Assembly (NCBI RefSeq): GCF_012935325.2
Contig: NZ_JABBYG020000013.1
Location: 124,001 to 188,000, forward strand
Direction: 5' to 3'
Origin: Paenibacillus sp. PL91
GTDB lineage: Bacteria > Bacillota > Bacilli > Paenibacillales > Paenibacillaceae
DNA length: 64,000 nucleotides
Shown here: positions 35,118 through 44,300 of the stretch, piece by piece
Position numbering within the stretch: position 1 is the stretch's first letter
Layout: every line of letters starts with the position of its first letter
Notes under the pieces: generated by a model
What the model was told of the DNA's origin: nothing
Database searches by the model: none
The model's input: only the letters and a program-made list of their open reading frames with translations
Translations under genes and position numbers: made by a program

Positions 35118-35396
35118 ATGTTTTCCGGAAAAGGCCGTCATGTGTTGTATTTGCTTATAGCGCTTGCAATGCTCGTATATGCGCTTCCGCGTCTTGAGCT
35201 GAGCGCGCCGTGGAGCTTGATGAGTGTATTTGGTCTCGTATGGATTTTGTTTGCGTTAGTCATCGTAACGGCGCATGTCAATGCGCTGGTGATGAATGAC
35301 GAGAAACGCAGGGAGCTTGCCCGCATTAAAAAGGCGAAGGCGCTGCTGTGGGAGCAGAAGCTGCTGCAGAAGGCAACAAGAAAAGCGCGAGGTTAG
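35118..35396 (+). CDS. Small membrane protein of unknown function
   Basis: 92 residues from ATG 35118, which lies 9 nt after GGAGGAG; an ATG at 35100 has no site. Two hydrophobic helices (about 10-27 and 37-57) are followed by a basic coiled-coil-like tail (KRRELARIKKAKALL). No family recognised. Follows the YheA-like gene. Confidence 0.7.
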   Translation: MFSGKGRHVLYLLIALAMLVYALPRLELSAPWSLMSVFGLVWILFALVIVTAHVNALVMNDEKRRELARIKKAKALLWEQKLLQKATRKARG

Positions 35397-35429
35397 CTTT
35401 TGGGCAGTCAATAGCCCAGCTCTCTAGAT

Positions 35430-35472
35430 AAAGAAGATCCGCCGATATGGATATCGGCGGATCTTCTTTGTG
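35430..35472. terminator. Bidirectional terminator
   Basis: Perfect 19-bp inverted repeat (35430-35448 with 35451-35469) between converging genes, with AAAG / CTTT ends. Confidence 0.8.
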
Positions 35473-35490
35473 TATTTAAATAATCGCTAA

Positions 35491-35841
35491 TTAAAGCTCC
35501 TTAAATTGTACAAGCTGCTTGACGAACTTATATACAGCTTCCTGCTCCTTTAAGGTGAGGCCGTTTATTTGATGGACAATTTTGGTCGCGTAGCCTTCAT
35601 CAGCAGGCTCTTCCGCGGCATCTGGAATAGAAATGACATTCACAATTTTCTCAAGCGGCGTTTGCAGCGCAAGCGCGATTTTGCTGAGCACGTCAATTGT
35701 CGGATTTTTTTCCCCGCGTTCAACTTGTCCCATATAGGAAGCATTAATATCAGCGCGGAAAGCAAGCTGCTCTTGGCTTAGCCCTCTTTTTTTGCGCAGC
35801 AGACGAATATTTTCTCCTACTAGCCCTGCAATCTTACTCAT
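35491..35841 (-). CDS. XRE-family transcriptional regulator
   Basis: 116 residues: N-terminal helix-turn-helix (IRLLRKKRGLSQEQLAFRAD, INASYMGQVERGEKNPTI) and a helical C-terminal segment (LTLKEQEAVYKFVKQLV) likely for dimerisation. This is not a SinR (no SinI-like domain). It is divergent from the gene at 36071; the gap has a CTCTATAGAG palindrome (35890-35899) that could be its operator. Confidence 0.8.
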   Translation of the reverse strand: MSKIAGLVGENIRLLRKKRGLSQEQLAFRADINASYMGQVERGEKNPTIDVLSKIALALQTPLEKIVNVISIPDAAEEPADEGYATKIVHQINGLTLKEQEAVYKFVKQLVQFKEL

Positions 35842-35925
35842 ACCGTCACCTCAGCCTAACGATAAAACTTTACTTGCCTATCAACAACTCTCTATAGAGC
35901 ATATTAAAAATAGTGACTATAATCA

Positions 35926-35955
35926 TTGACGAATAGATGGGCTCTTTACTATAAT
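35926..35955 (+). promoter_or_regulatory. Sigma-A promoter for the gene at 36071
   Basis: TTGACG (35926-35931), 18-bp spacer, TATAAT (35950-35955). Confidence 0.6.
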
Positions 35956-36070
35956 TGTGTAAAAAAGTATCATTCTATTGACATGATTACCTATTAAGGA
36001 TCGATTTACCAATTACGTCGAAAGTGATAGGATATAAATGGGGAGAAACGTTATGCGAGGAGGTTTGCAA

Positions 36071-36544
36071 GTGGTTGATGAATTCGAGTTTTTCAGAAAA
36101 GTTCGCGCTTATTATAATAACGTTCCCTTCCTAGTTCGATTCACTTATCGCTTGTCTCAACGCGTAAATAAGGCAATAACTGCCCGCGGATCATTCAGCT
36201 GTCGCGTAAATCCGCATACCCAGATCGTTGAATATGTGCTTGAGCTAAAATCAGATTCAATTTCTAGACCATACAGCGAGCATAGCTCGTTTTTGTTTTC
36301 TAGTATTTATGAAGAGATTCCAGCGCAAGTTATTGAGCTCAATCAATTCCTCATTTTGGCGCTGCGCTATCCGATTCCGATTGATTATGATTGGCAGGCT
36401 TTCATTATGTCTGGCGCCGAGGATGCCATCAACTTGCAGACGATACAGCAGCTATTCAAGAAGTGGAAGCTGAAGGGCAAGATGGGACAGTTCATAGACG
36501 CCAAGCTGAAGGTAGAGCAGGTGCTGCTGCAATGGCAGCTATGA
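36071..36544 (+). CDS. Hypothetical protein
   Basis: 157 residues from GTG 36071, chosen because GAGGAGG lies 7 nt upstream; ATGs at 36038 and 36053 precede or overlap that site. Mixed alpha/beta, soluble, with no motif that I recognise. Divergent from the XRE regulator and upstream of ytoI. Confidence 0.65.
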   Translation: MVDEFEFFRKVRAYYNNVPFLVRFTYRLSQRVNKAITARGSFSCRVNPHTQIVEYVLELKSDSISRPYSEHSSFLFSSIYEEIPAQVIELNQFLILALRYPIPIDYDWQAFIMSGAEDAINLQTIQQLFKKWKLKGKMGQFIDAKLKVEQVLLQWQL

Positions 36545-36549
36545 GGGCG

Positions 36550-36606
36550 AAGTGAATCGGGACGGACATGACTTGTCCTTCACTTTCTCCTATAATAGGG
36601 AGAAAG
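36550..36606 (+). promoter_or_regulatory. Two hairpins in front of ytoI
   Basis: A hairpin with outer arms AAGTGAA / TTCACTT and inner GGACA / TGTCC is followed by a second one, CTTTCTCCTAT / ATAGGGAGAAAG. They fill the gap before the ytoI start and could form an attenuator or a processing site. Confidence 0.45.
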
Positions 36607-36633
36607 GATTGCAAGTTGGACGGAGGTTGCAAA

Positions 36634-37995
36634 GTGGCTCCAATCGGACCGGGTAATGAAACAAGCACGAAGCATGAACAGATTCTGAGTTATATTCAGA
36701 GCCTTAAGATTGGAACGAAAATTTCAGTACGCGCTATTGCGAAGTCGCTTGGCGTCAGCGAAGGTACGGCCTACAAAGCATTTAAGGAAGCGGAAAGCTC
36801 TGGGCTTGTCAGCACGAAGGAGCGGATCGGAACGGTTCGGATTGACCGCAAGCGCAGGGAGGCGCTTGATCAGCTCACCTTCGGCGAGGTTGCCGAAATC
36901 GTCGAGGGAAAGCTGTTCGGAGGGGCGGCAGGTCTTGACAAATCGCTGCATAAGTTCGTCATTGGCGCGATGGAGCTCGATGCGATGCTTCGTTATATCG
37001 ACGAGGGAAGCCTGTTGATCGTAGGCAACCGAATCGACGCGCATCGCTGTGCGCTTGAGGAGGGAGCCGGCGTTCTTATTACCGGCGGCTTCGAGCCGGG
37101 CGCGGAAGTGATCAGGCTCGCTGATGAGCGTGTTCTTCCGATTATTACATCCAGGCATGATACGTTTACGGTAGCCTCGATGATCAACCGTGCCATGTAC
37201 GATCGGCTGATTAAGCGGAAAATTATGCTGATCGAAGATATCGTCACATTCAGTCGTCCGGCCGATGTGCTTCGAATCGGCCATACCATTTCTGATTTCC
37301 TTAAGCTGTCTCTCGAAACCGGCTATTCACGCTTTCCCGTTGTGGATGAGAGAAGCAAGGTTGTCGGCATGATGACGGCGAAGGATGCGGTCGGAACGCC
37401 AGAGGATAGCGCAGTCGATAAAGTAATGACTAAGCAGCCGATTACGGCGGCTCCGAACATAACGGTCACCTCTGCTGCACATACGATGGCTGCGGAAGGC
37501 ATTGATTTGCTGCCTATCGTGGATAGGCACCGCAAGCTGCTTGGTGTCGTCACGAGACAGGAAGTGCTTGATGCGATGCGATTTGCAGGCAAGCAGCCGG
37601 AATCGGGAGAAACGTTTGAGGACTTGATGTGGACGGGCTTTATGGCCACGGCAACCGTAAATGCGGCTGGCTTTGATGAGCTGGGCATAGCTTACAAGGG
37701 GACGATAACGCCGCAAATGTCGGGTGCGCTCGGGATGGTATCTGAGGGACTTCTTGCCACGCTAATGACACAAGCAGCACGAAAAATGATTCGAGAGACA
37801 GCTAAGCGCGATTACTTGCTGGAGAGCATGACGACTTATTATGTTCGGCCCGTTCAAATCGATAGCGAGATTACGATCATACCGAAGGCGCTTGAGATGA
37901 GCCGGAAGTTTACGAAGCTGGAAATCGAGGTTAAGGATACGAAAGGATTGGCCGCCAAGGCGATGCTGACGGCCCAGATGATTGACCCGTATTAA
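36634..37995 (+). CDS. ytoI: YtoI-like regulator with HTH, DRTGG, CBS and hotdog domains
   Basis: 453 residues from GTG 36634, 7 nt after CGGAGG. Domains in order: a winged HTH (about 15-75, ISVRAIAKSLGVSEGTAYKA), a DRTGG domain (about 85-185), a CBS pair (about 190-310, with GMMTAKDAV and LGVVTRQEVLDA) and a C-terminal hotdog-like domain (about 330-450). The mix suggests a DNA-binding protein sensing an adenine nucleotide and an acyl-type ligand; the target is unknown. In Bacillus the gene also lies near ytpI, ytrI and dnaE. Confidence 0.85.
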   Translation: MAPIGPGNETSTKHEQILSYIQSLKIGTKISVRAIAKSLGVSEGTAYKAFKEAESSGLVSTKERIGTVRIDRKRREALDQLTFGEVAEIVEGKLFGGAAGLDKSLHKFVIGAMELDAMLRYIDEGSLLIVGNRIDAHRCALEEGAGVLITGGFEPGAEVIRLADERVLPIITSRHDTFTVASMINRAMYDRLIKRKIMLIEDIVTFSRPADVLRIGHTISDFLKLSLETGYSRFPVVDERSKVVGMMTAKDAVGTPEDSAVDKVMTKQPITAAPNITVTSAAHTMAAEGIDLLPIVDRHRKLLGVVTRQEVLDAMRFAGKQPESGETFEDLMWTGFMATATVNAAGFDELGIAYKGTITPQMSGALGMVSEGLLATLMTQAARKMIRETAKRDYLLESMTTYYVRPVQIDSEITIIPKALEMSRKFTKLEIEVKDTKGLAAKAMLTAQMIDPY

Positions 37996-38003
37996 CGGTT
38001 GAA

Positions 38004-38306
38004 TTAGCTTCTTGGCGAGTTGTAGATGCTGAGATTGCGAAGGCCGGCGAATAGATTAAAGACGCCAAGCACTAGGAATATGGCGCCAATGACGATGCGA
38101 AGCGTGGATTCGCCGGATAAAAACAGCTGAACCAAAGCGATGAACAGCAGCATAATGCCCATGCTAATATTCATTCTAGCAGAGAAGATAGCTCGTGTTC
38201 TCGCATCGGAGGATCGGCGAGATTTAAAGCTGAACACTACCGAGAACACAAGTGATATAAGGATGCCCGGCATGAGCAGCCATTGCAGAAGTTGATCCAT
38301 AAGCAT
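38004..38306 (-). CDS. ytpI: YtpI-like small membrane protein
   Basis: 100 residues with three hydrophobic helices; ends 8 bp from the converging ytoI. The sequence and its place match YtpI, of unknown function. The ATG at 38306 or 38300 follows AAAGGAG. Confidence 0.8.
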   Translation of the reverse strand: MLMDQLLQWLLMPGILISLVFSVVFSFKSRRSSDARTRAIFSARMNISMGIMLLFIALVQLFLSGESTLRIVIGAIFLVLGVFNLFAGLRNLSIYNSPRS

Positions 38307-38388
38307 GTAGCTCCTTTAAGTTATGTAGTTGCAGCATCGATTTCGCAAATAGACAGGCTCTATTGTACCACGAAATGAGGCAACGTGC

Positions 38389-38904
38389 TTAGGAAGGAGG
38401 CTTCGTGTAGTTGCGAACCTTAATCCATACCTGCAGGACATTGTCGACTACGAGGATCGTCTTGACCTCAATGGTGTAGTCTTTGTTGTAAACATCCATA
38501 TACACTTTTTTCTCAAGGAGCTTGCGAGCGAATTTGGCATCGGAATCAATTGTATAAATGCTTTGGCCGAGGAAGCTTTGGAGATCCTCTTTTATGCGCT
38601 TAATCAGCTCGGCTTCCGTCACATGGTCGAAATCAGGCCTGCCGGAGTTTTGGCCGGCTTCTTTTTCGATTCGAGGCAGAATGCTTTTAATGACGGTATG
38701 TTGATTTTTGAATTGCTTTAAACTTTGAATATCCTGCTCATACTGCTCCAGCTTCACCTCAAGCTCGCTCTTCAAGATAATTAAAGCCTGAAACTCTGCC
38801 AAATAAAAAGAATTATAGACGATAGCTCCGATAATCATCCCGAGAATTAACACCCCAACCATTTGCATGCCTCTCACAAAACGCCCAAACGGCGGTACGC
38901 GCAT
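38389..38904 (-). CDS. ytrI: Sporulation membrane protein YtrI
   Basis: 171 residues: one N-terminal membrane helix (about 13-33), a coiled-coil segment (about 40-65) and an outer domain. Matches YtrI, which with YtrH is made in the mother cell under sigma-E and is needed for efficient sporulation. It starts 3 bp after ytrH. Confidence 0.82.
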   Translation of the reverse strand: MRVPPFGRFVRGMQMVGVLILGMIIGAIVYNSFYLAEFQALIILKSELEVKLEQYEQDIQSLKQFKNQHTVIKSILPRIEKEAGQNSGRPDFDHVTEAELIKRIKEDLQSFLGQSIYTIDSDAKFARKLLEKKVYMDVYNKDYTIEVKTILVVDNVLQVWIKVRNYTKPPS

Positions 38905-38907
38905 CGC

Positions 38908-39234
38908 TTATACGGCTCCCTTGCATATGAGACGGACCAGCTCCGTACCTATGTGGGCGCCAAGAAAAGCAATGATGATAAAGCTGATTTGCTGCGCCGC
39001 CGGATTCAAGTAACCTTCCATAATGTTGCTTTCTATGACGCGAACGGGATCGATCGATCCGCCGACAGCGGCTACGATTGCCCATATTTTCAGCCTTGCG
39101 GCCGTATCAAGCATCGTCGTCGCCGGTGGCAGAAGCATAAATACCGATCCGACCCCCGCGAGCGTCGAGCCTCCAAGGACGACGCCAAATGCGATGAAGA
39201 AATCAAGTCCCGCTTTGGACAAATAATAGCTCAT
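38908..39234 (-). CDS. ytrH: Sporulation protein YtrH
   Basis: 108 residues from ATG 39234 behind AGGAGGTAAACC. Three hydrophobic helices typical of YtrH. Divergent from dnaE and forms the bicistron ytrH-ytrI. A sigma-E promoter is expected but I could not identify one with confidence. Confidence 0.82.
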   Translation of the reverse strand: MSYYLSKAGLDFFIAFGVVLGGSTLAGVGSVFMLLPPATTMLDTAARLKIWAIVAAVGGSIDPVRVIESNIMEGYLNPAAQQISFIIIAFLGAHIGTELVRLICKGAV

Positions 39235-39415
39235 AGGTTTACCTCCTAAAAAGATAGTGAAGCGAACCAGCACCTGGAGAAGGAAATAAAGGTTAACGGG
39301 TGCAGGGCTGGTTATGCACGCTTGTACGCTCTGCTACCATTCTATGGGCGTGTCCTGCGCTATTATGATAAAATAGACATAACTTATTTGGTCTACGCGG
39401 AAAGGAACGGTTGCG

Positions 39416-42400
39416 ATGAGCGGACATAACGAACAATCTTTCGTGCATTTGCACGTCCACAGCGAATATAGCCTGCTTGACGGCGCCGCTAGAATCCGTG
39501 ACCTTACGGCAAGAGCCTCCGAGCTAGGCATGAAGGCGCTCGCGCTGACCGATCATGGCGTCATGTACGGAGCTATCCCTTTTTACCGGGCATGCAAGGC
39601 CCAAGGCATTAAGCCGATTATCGGCTGCGAGCTTTATATGACGAGCGGATCTCGATTTGAGAAAGGTACGCGCAAGGAAAACCCGATTTATCATTTGATT
39701 GTGCTCGCCAAAAACGAGACCGGATATCGAAATCTGATGAAGCTTAGCTCCATCGCCCACTTGGAAGGCTTTCATTACAAGCCGCGGGTTGATATGGAGG
39801 TGCTGAGCGAGCATTCTGAAGGTTTAATCTGCTTGAGCGCTTGCCTTGGAGGCGAAGTGTCTCAGCATTTGCTTCACGATAGATTCGATAATGCGGAGGC
39901 TAGCGCTTTGCGCTACAAAGCCATTTTCGGAGACGACTTTTATTTGGAGCTGCAGGACCACGGTTTGCTAGACCAGAAGAAGGTAGCAGCCGAAATGATA
40001 AAGCTCGCCGGCAAGACGGGCATAAAGCTGGCGGCAACAAATGACGTCCATTACCTTCACGCGGAGGATGCCGCCGTTCAGGACGTGCTGCTTTGCATCG
40101 GAACGGGCAAAACGACTGAGGATACCGATCGGCTGCGCATGCTGACGGATCAGATGTACATGAAGAGCGCAGACGAGATGGCGCTTTTGTATAGGCATGT
40201 ACCCGAAGCGCTGGCGAATACGGTTGAAATTGCTGACAAATGCGACCTGGAGCTGACGCTTGGCCGCGCCGCACTGCCCGTTTTCAGGCCGGTACCGGCT
40301 GAAATGAGCTCTTCTGATTATTTAATGACGCTGTGCCGTGACGGCCTGACTGCAAGATACGCCGGACTTCCCGAATGGGCTACCGATGCCGAATACAAGC
40401 AGAAGGCAGAGCAGCGGCTGGAGTATGAGCTTTCCGTTATCGATAAAATGGGCTTCAGCGATTACTTTCTGATCGTTTGGGATTTTGTACGCTTTGCCCA
40501 TGAGCGTGGCATACGTACAGGTCCCGGTAGGGGCTCGTCCGCAGGAAGCTTGGTTGCGTACACGCTTCGAATAACGGATGTTGATCCGCTTAAATATAAG
40601 CTTTTGTTCGAGCGCTTCCTTAACCCGGAGAGGATATCGATGCCCGATATCGATATTGACTTTAATGACGAGCGCCGCGATGAGGTTATCGCTTACGTTG
40701 CCGCCAAATACGGCGATGAGCATGTCGCGCAAATTATTACGTTCGGGACGATGGCAGCTAAAGCGGCTGTACGGGATGTCGGGCGGGCGATGAACGTTCC
40801 GTTTCAAGAGGTAGACCGGGCGGCGAAGTTCATTCCGAATCAGCTGGGCATTACGCTTGAGGAAGCGCTTCGCATCAGCAGCGAGCTGCGCGAGGCAAGC
40901 GATCGCCAGCCGAAGACGGCGGAAATGCTGAAGATGGCATTGAAGGTAGAAGGAATGCCGCGGCATGCTTCTACGCATGCTGCAGGTGTCGTGATCTCGC
41001 AAGAGCCGCTGACGCACTATACGCCTATACAGGTCGGCAGCGAACGAATTCCGCTCACGCAATATTCCATGGAGCATTTAGAAGCGATCGGGCTGCTCAA
41101 AATGGATTTTCTCGGCCTGCGGACGCTTTCGATATTAGAGAGGGCGCTTAAGGCTGTGAAGGAGCAGCATGGCAAAACGATCGACTTTCATACGATTAGC
41201 GACGATGACCCGGCCACCTACGCGATGCTCAGCCGGGGCGATACGACAGGCATATTCCAGCTGGAATCCGCCGGCGTGCGGCGCGTGCTGAAGGATATGA
41301 AGCCAACGGAGTTCGAGGATATCATCTCGGTGTTGGCCTTATATCGTCCAGGCCCGATGGAATTTATTCCCAAATATATTCAAGGCAAGCATGGGCTCGT
41401 GACCGTCGATTACCCGCATCCCTCGCTGGAGCCTATATTGTCGGATACGTACGGCATAATCGTTTATCAGGAGCAAATTATGCAAATCGCTTCGCTTATG
41501 GCGGGCTTCTCGCTTGGCGAAGCGGATCTGCTGCGGCGCGCCGTCTCGAAGAAGAAGCGCGAGGTGCTTGATGAGGAGCGGGCGCATTTTGTGAAGGGGA
41601 GCCTTGCGCAGGGTTATTCCGATACAGATGCGAATCATGTATATGATATGATCGTTCGGTTTGCCGATTATGGCTTCCCGCGGGCGCATGCGGCTGCCTA
41701 TGGGGTGCTTGCGTTCCAGACGGCATGGCTGAAAGCAAACTATCCGGTAGAGTTTATGGCTTCGATGCTCGCATCTGTGACCGGCAACCAGCGGAAGACG
41801 GCTGAATATGTGGATGAATGCCGCCGCATGGGCATTGCGGTGCTGCCGCCTGACGTGAATGAAAGCAGCGTGTCCTTCACGCCGGTTGGAAATGCCGTTC
41901 GCTTCGGGCTTGCGGCGATCAAAAACGTCGGCACGCAGGCCATTGAAGCGATCCAGAAGGAGCGCGGGGAGCAGCCGTTTGAGAGTCTGCTCGATCTATG
42001 CAGGCGCGTAGATTTGCGAGTCGTGAACAAGCGGGTTTTGGAGTCGCTTATACAAGCGGGAGCTTTGGACTCCTTGCCCGGTCATCGCGCTCAGCTGCTT
42101 GGCGCCCTTGAGGAAACCGTTGAGGCTGCTGTCAAATGGCGCAAGGAGCGCGAGGAGCTGCAAATCGAAATGTTTGGCCTCGACGAGGTGCAAAACTGGG
42201 ATGTCGAGCTTCCGGATATTCGTCCCTACACGACGAGTCAATTGCTGGATTTTGAACGTGATCTGCTGGGACTTTATTTATCTGGACATCCGCTCGATGC
42301 AGTTGACCAGCAGCTTGAAACGCTCGGGCTGGACCGCTTGGTTGAGCTGAGCGATGCAAAGGATGGGACGATCGCTATAGTAGGCGTCATGATCGTGTCG

Positions 42401-43105
42401 CTTAAGCCTTTCACGAATAAGAAGGGGCTATCGATGGGTTTCTTGGAGCTTGAGGATCGTATTATGCGCGTGGAAGCCGTAGTGTTTCCGACGATATGGA
42501 AGCGAATCGGGAGCAAGCTTGAGAAGGGCGGCTTAGCGATCATACAGGCGACCGTTCAACAGCAGGATGATGATTATAAGCTGCTTGTCGAGGACTTCGT
42601 GCCGATAGGAGATGCGGACATGGATCTCGCGGAGCAGGTAAAGCGGCTGCAAAAACAAGCGCAAGCTCGCGCAGCGCGAACGAATGGCGGCAGCGCGGCT
42701 GCAGGCGGGGGAGCTGCCCAAAATCGCACTCAGATAGGCCAAGGAGATAAGACCCAGCGGCCGACTGCGGCTGCAAGCCGGCAAGCCTATCAGAATGCGC
42801 CTTCAGAAAAAATCGCGGTAAGCACGGATGGACCTCGCGGAAATGACGAGGCTCGTTCGGTGCCAGCCGACCGCAAGCCGCAGCGCGTTTATATCAAAAT
42901 CGTATCAGAAAATGAAGAGCCTGCTGTGCTTGAACAGCTCAAAGGGCTGCTTGCGGGGCATTCCGGTCAGCTCGCAACCGTCCTGTTCTATGTGCAAGGC
43001 CAGAAATCAATCGCGCTGAGCGACAGCTATCGCGTAAAGCCTTCGCCACAGCTCATAGCATCTGTCGAGCAGCTGCTCGGGGAAGGCGCGATCGTGGTGA
43101 AATAG
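39416..43105 (+). CDS. dnaE: DNA polymerase III alpha subunit DnaE
   Basis: 1229 residues, longer than the about 1115 of B. subtilis DnaE. It starts with a PHP domain (HLHVHSEYSLLDG), then palm (catalytic acids in PDIDIDF at about 410-416, and GPGRGSSAGSLV before it), thumb and fingers, tandem HhH, and an OB fold (about 985-1075). An Ala/Gly/Gln-rich linker of about 75 residues (1080-1155) precedes a C-terminal domain starting RVYIKIV. In Bacillus-type cells DnaE extends primers before handing over to PolC. Confidence 0.93.
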   Translation: MSGHNEQSFVHLHVHSEYSLLDGAARIRDLTARASELGMKALALTDHGVMYGAIPFYRACKAQGIKPIIGCELYMTSGSRFEKGTRKENPIYHLIVLAKNETGYRNLMKLSSIAHLEGFHYKPRVDMEVLSEHSEGLICLSACLGGEVSQHLLHDRFDNAEASALRYKAIFGDDFYLELQDHGLLDQKKVAAEMIKLAGKTGIKLAATNDVHYLHAEDAAVQDVLLCIGTGKTTEDTDRLRMLTDQMYMKSADEMALLYRHVPEALANTVEIADKCDLELTLGRAALPVFRPVPAEMSSSDYLMTLCRDGLTARYAGLPEWATDAEYKQKAEQRLEYELSVIDKMGFSDYFLIVWDFVRFAHERGIRTGPGRGSSAGSLVAYTLRITDVDPLKYKLLFERFLNPERISMPDIDIDFNDERRDEVIAYVAAKYGDEHVAQIITFGTMAAKAAVRDVGRAMNVPFQEVDRAAKFIPNQLGITLEEALRISSELREASDRQPKTAEMLKMALKVEGMPRHASTHAAGVVISQEPLTHYTPIQVGSERIPLTQYSMEHLEAIGLLKMDFLGLRTLSILERALKAVKEQHGKTIDFHTISDDDPATYAMLSRGDTTGIFQLESAGVRRVLKDMKPTEFEDIISVLALYRPGPMEFIPKYIQGKHGLVTVDYPHPSLEPILSDTYGIIVYQEQIMQIASLMAGFSLGEADLLRRAVSKKKREVLDEERAHFVKGSLAQGYSDTDANHVYDMIVRFADYGFPRAHAAAYGVLAFQTAWLKANYPVEFMASMLASVTGNQRKTAEYVDECRRMGIAVLPPDVNESSVSFTPVGNAVRFGLAAIKNVGTQAIEAIQKERGEQPFESLLDLCRRVDLRVVNKRVLESLIQAGALDSLPGHRAQLLGALEETVEAAVKWRKEREELQIEMFGLDEVQNWDVELPDIRPYTTSQLLDFERDLLGLYLSGHPLDAVDQQLETLGLDRLVELSDAKDGTIAIVGVMIVSLKPFTNKKGLSMGFLELEDRIMRVEAVVFPTIWKRIGSKLEKGGLAIIQATVQQQDDDYKLLVEDFVPIGDADMDLAEQVKRLQKQAQARAARTNGGSAAAGGGAAQNRTQIGQGDKTQRPTAAASRQAYQNAPSEKIAVSTDGPRGNDEARSVPADRKPQRVYIKIVSENEEPAVLEQLKGLLAGHSGQLATVLFYVQGQKSIALSDSYRVKPSPQLIASVEQLLGEGAIVVK

Positions 43106-43481
43106 CGAATAATGGATTCAGAAAAATAGACGGCTGCTCTATGCTTGCAAACATGCAACAGATGAAAGCCATATGAGCGTTTTTGATAGGGATCATAAAG
43201 ATTGATGCAGTGAGATTGTGCAAAATTTTTATAGAAAATATGCTGTTTCTTGCTCTTAATAAAACAGCTTCATAACTTGGCGCTCCTCTCCTCCCGTAAA
43301 ATCTCGCAAACAAATGTATTTCGTATGCACGTCAAGGCTTGTACGCGCATATGTTTAGAGATACAAGTGACGATGGCAAAGAAGCTCGCGGTTTAGCGGG
43401 TTTTGCCCTGGGACAATGTCATCTGCTCACGCTAATGTTTCCAAGATTAACGTACAAGCAGTTACGGGAGGGATGGGTCCT
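43106..43481. other. Intergenic stretch with little recognisable content
   Basis: 376 bp between dnaE and the PgpA-like gene. A short hairpin CTCGC-GGTTTA-GCGGG followed by TTTT (43387-43406) could be a weak terminator of dnaE. I see no small gene, riboswitch or clear promoter. Confidence 0.4.
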
Positions 43482-43973
43482 ATGACAGGAATTGAGAATT
43501 GGCTCTTGAAACGCGGGGTATCGATCGACGACGTAACCGAAATCGTATATACGCTGCAGCGTCCCTATAACGGTGATTTGACGATGGAAGAATGCGAGGA
43601 AAGCGTAAGAGCGGTGCTCGCTAAACGCGAGGTGCAGTATGTCATGTATACAGGCATTGCCCTTGATGAATTAGCCGAGCGCAGATTGCTTCCGGAACCG
43701 CTGCAATCGATCATGGAAACCGATGAGTCGCTCTACGGCGTGGACGAGACGCTGGCGCTCGGCATAACGAATGTTTACGGCATGATTGGATTGACGAGCT
43801 TCGGATATTTAGATAAAGTAAAACCCGGCATTATTCGTCAATTGAATTTAAAAGGCGAACGCATTCATGTGTTTCTGGATGACTTGGTAGCTGGTTTGGC
43901 CGCCGCAGCATCGGCACGAATTGCGCATCAGGACCCGAAAGCGATCCGATATGATTTGCCGGATTCCCCATGA
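43482..43973 (+). CDS. PgpA/YutG-family phosphatidylglycerophosphatase-like protein
   Basis: 163 residues from ATG 43482 (GGGAGGG 11 nt upstream; ATG 43473 is an alternative). The segments LLKRGVSIDDVTEIVY, DESLYGVDETLALGITNVYG, GYLDKVKPGII and FLDDLVAGLAAAASARIAH match the PgpA family as represented by YutG. PgpA enzymes remove phosphate from phosphatidylglycerophosphate; activity of the YutG branch is not settled, so the role is by family only. Confidence 0.8.
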   Translation: MTGIENWLLKRGVSIDDVTEIVYTLQRPYNGDLTMEECEESVRAVLAKREVQYVMYTGIALDELAERRLLPEPLQSIMETDESLYGVDETLALGITNVYGMIGLTSFGYLDKVKPGIIRQLNLKGERIHVFLDDLVAGLAAAASARIAHQDPKAIRYDLPDSP

Positions 43974-44032
43974 CTATGGTATCATTGTGACATCATATGG
44001 CCTGTTACCGGGATAGCTATGCTTAGTAAGTG

Positions 44033-44052
44033 AACTTTGCGGTAGCAAAGTT
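44033..44052. repeat. Hairpin fused to a ribosome binding site (copy 1)
   Basis: AACTTTGC-GGTA-GCAAAGTT, immediately followed by TTCAGGAGG, the ribosome binding site of the next gene. A similar element precedes fxsA at 48670. Confidence 0.6.
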
Positions 44053-44065
44053 TTCAGGAGGTACC

Positions 44066-44260
44066 ATGATGTGGACGGTCATTTATATCGCACCAACAGC
44101 AAAAATTGCAGATAACATCAAGAAGCGGCTAACGGAGGAAGGATTTTTGGTGAAGATCCGCTCTGTCAATCTGTCCAAACAGCAATACGAGATACTAGTT
44201 CCGTCTGGCGAGTTGGAGGAAGTTCAAGAAGTATTCAACTCCATTATGCGGCCATTATGA
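44066..44260 (+). CDS. Small conserved protein, DUF2007-like
   Basis: 64 residues from ATG 44066 behind CAGGAGGTACC. The ferredoxin-like pattern (VIYIAPTAKIADNIKKRL, VKIRSV, YEILVPSGELEEVQEV) resembles small DUF2007-type proteins. Function unknown; it sits 40 bp before accD. Confidence 0.65.
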   Translation: MMWTVIYIAPTAKIADNIKKRLTEEGFLVKIRSVNLSKQQYEILVPSGELEEVQEVFNSIMRPL

Positions 44261-44300
44261 TGGACTGCTCTATACTATTGCGCCTTGAGAGGTGTCACAC

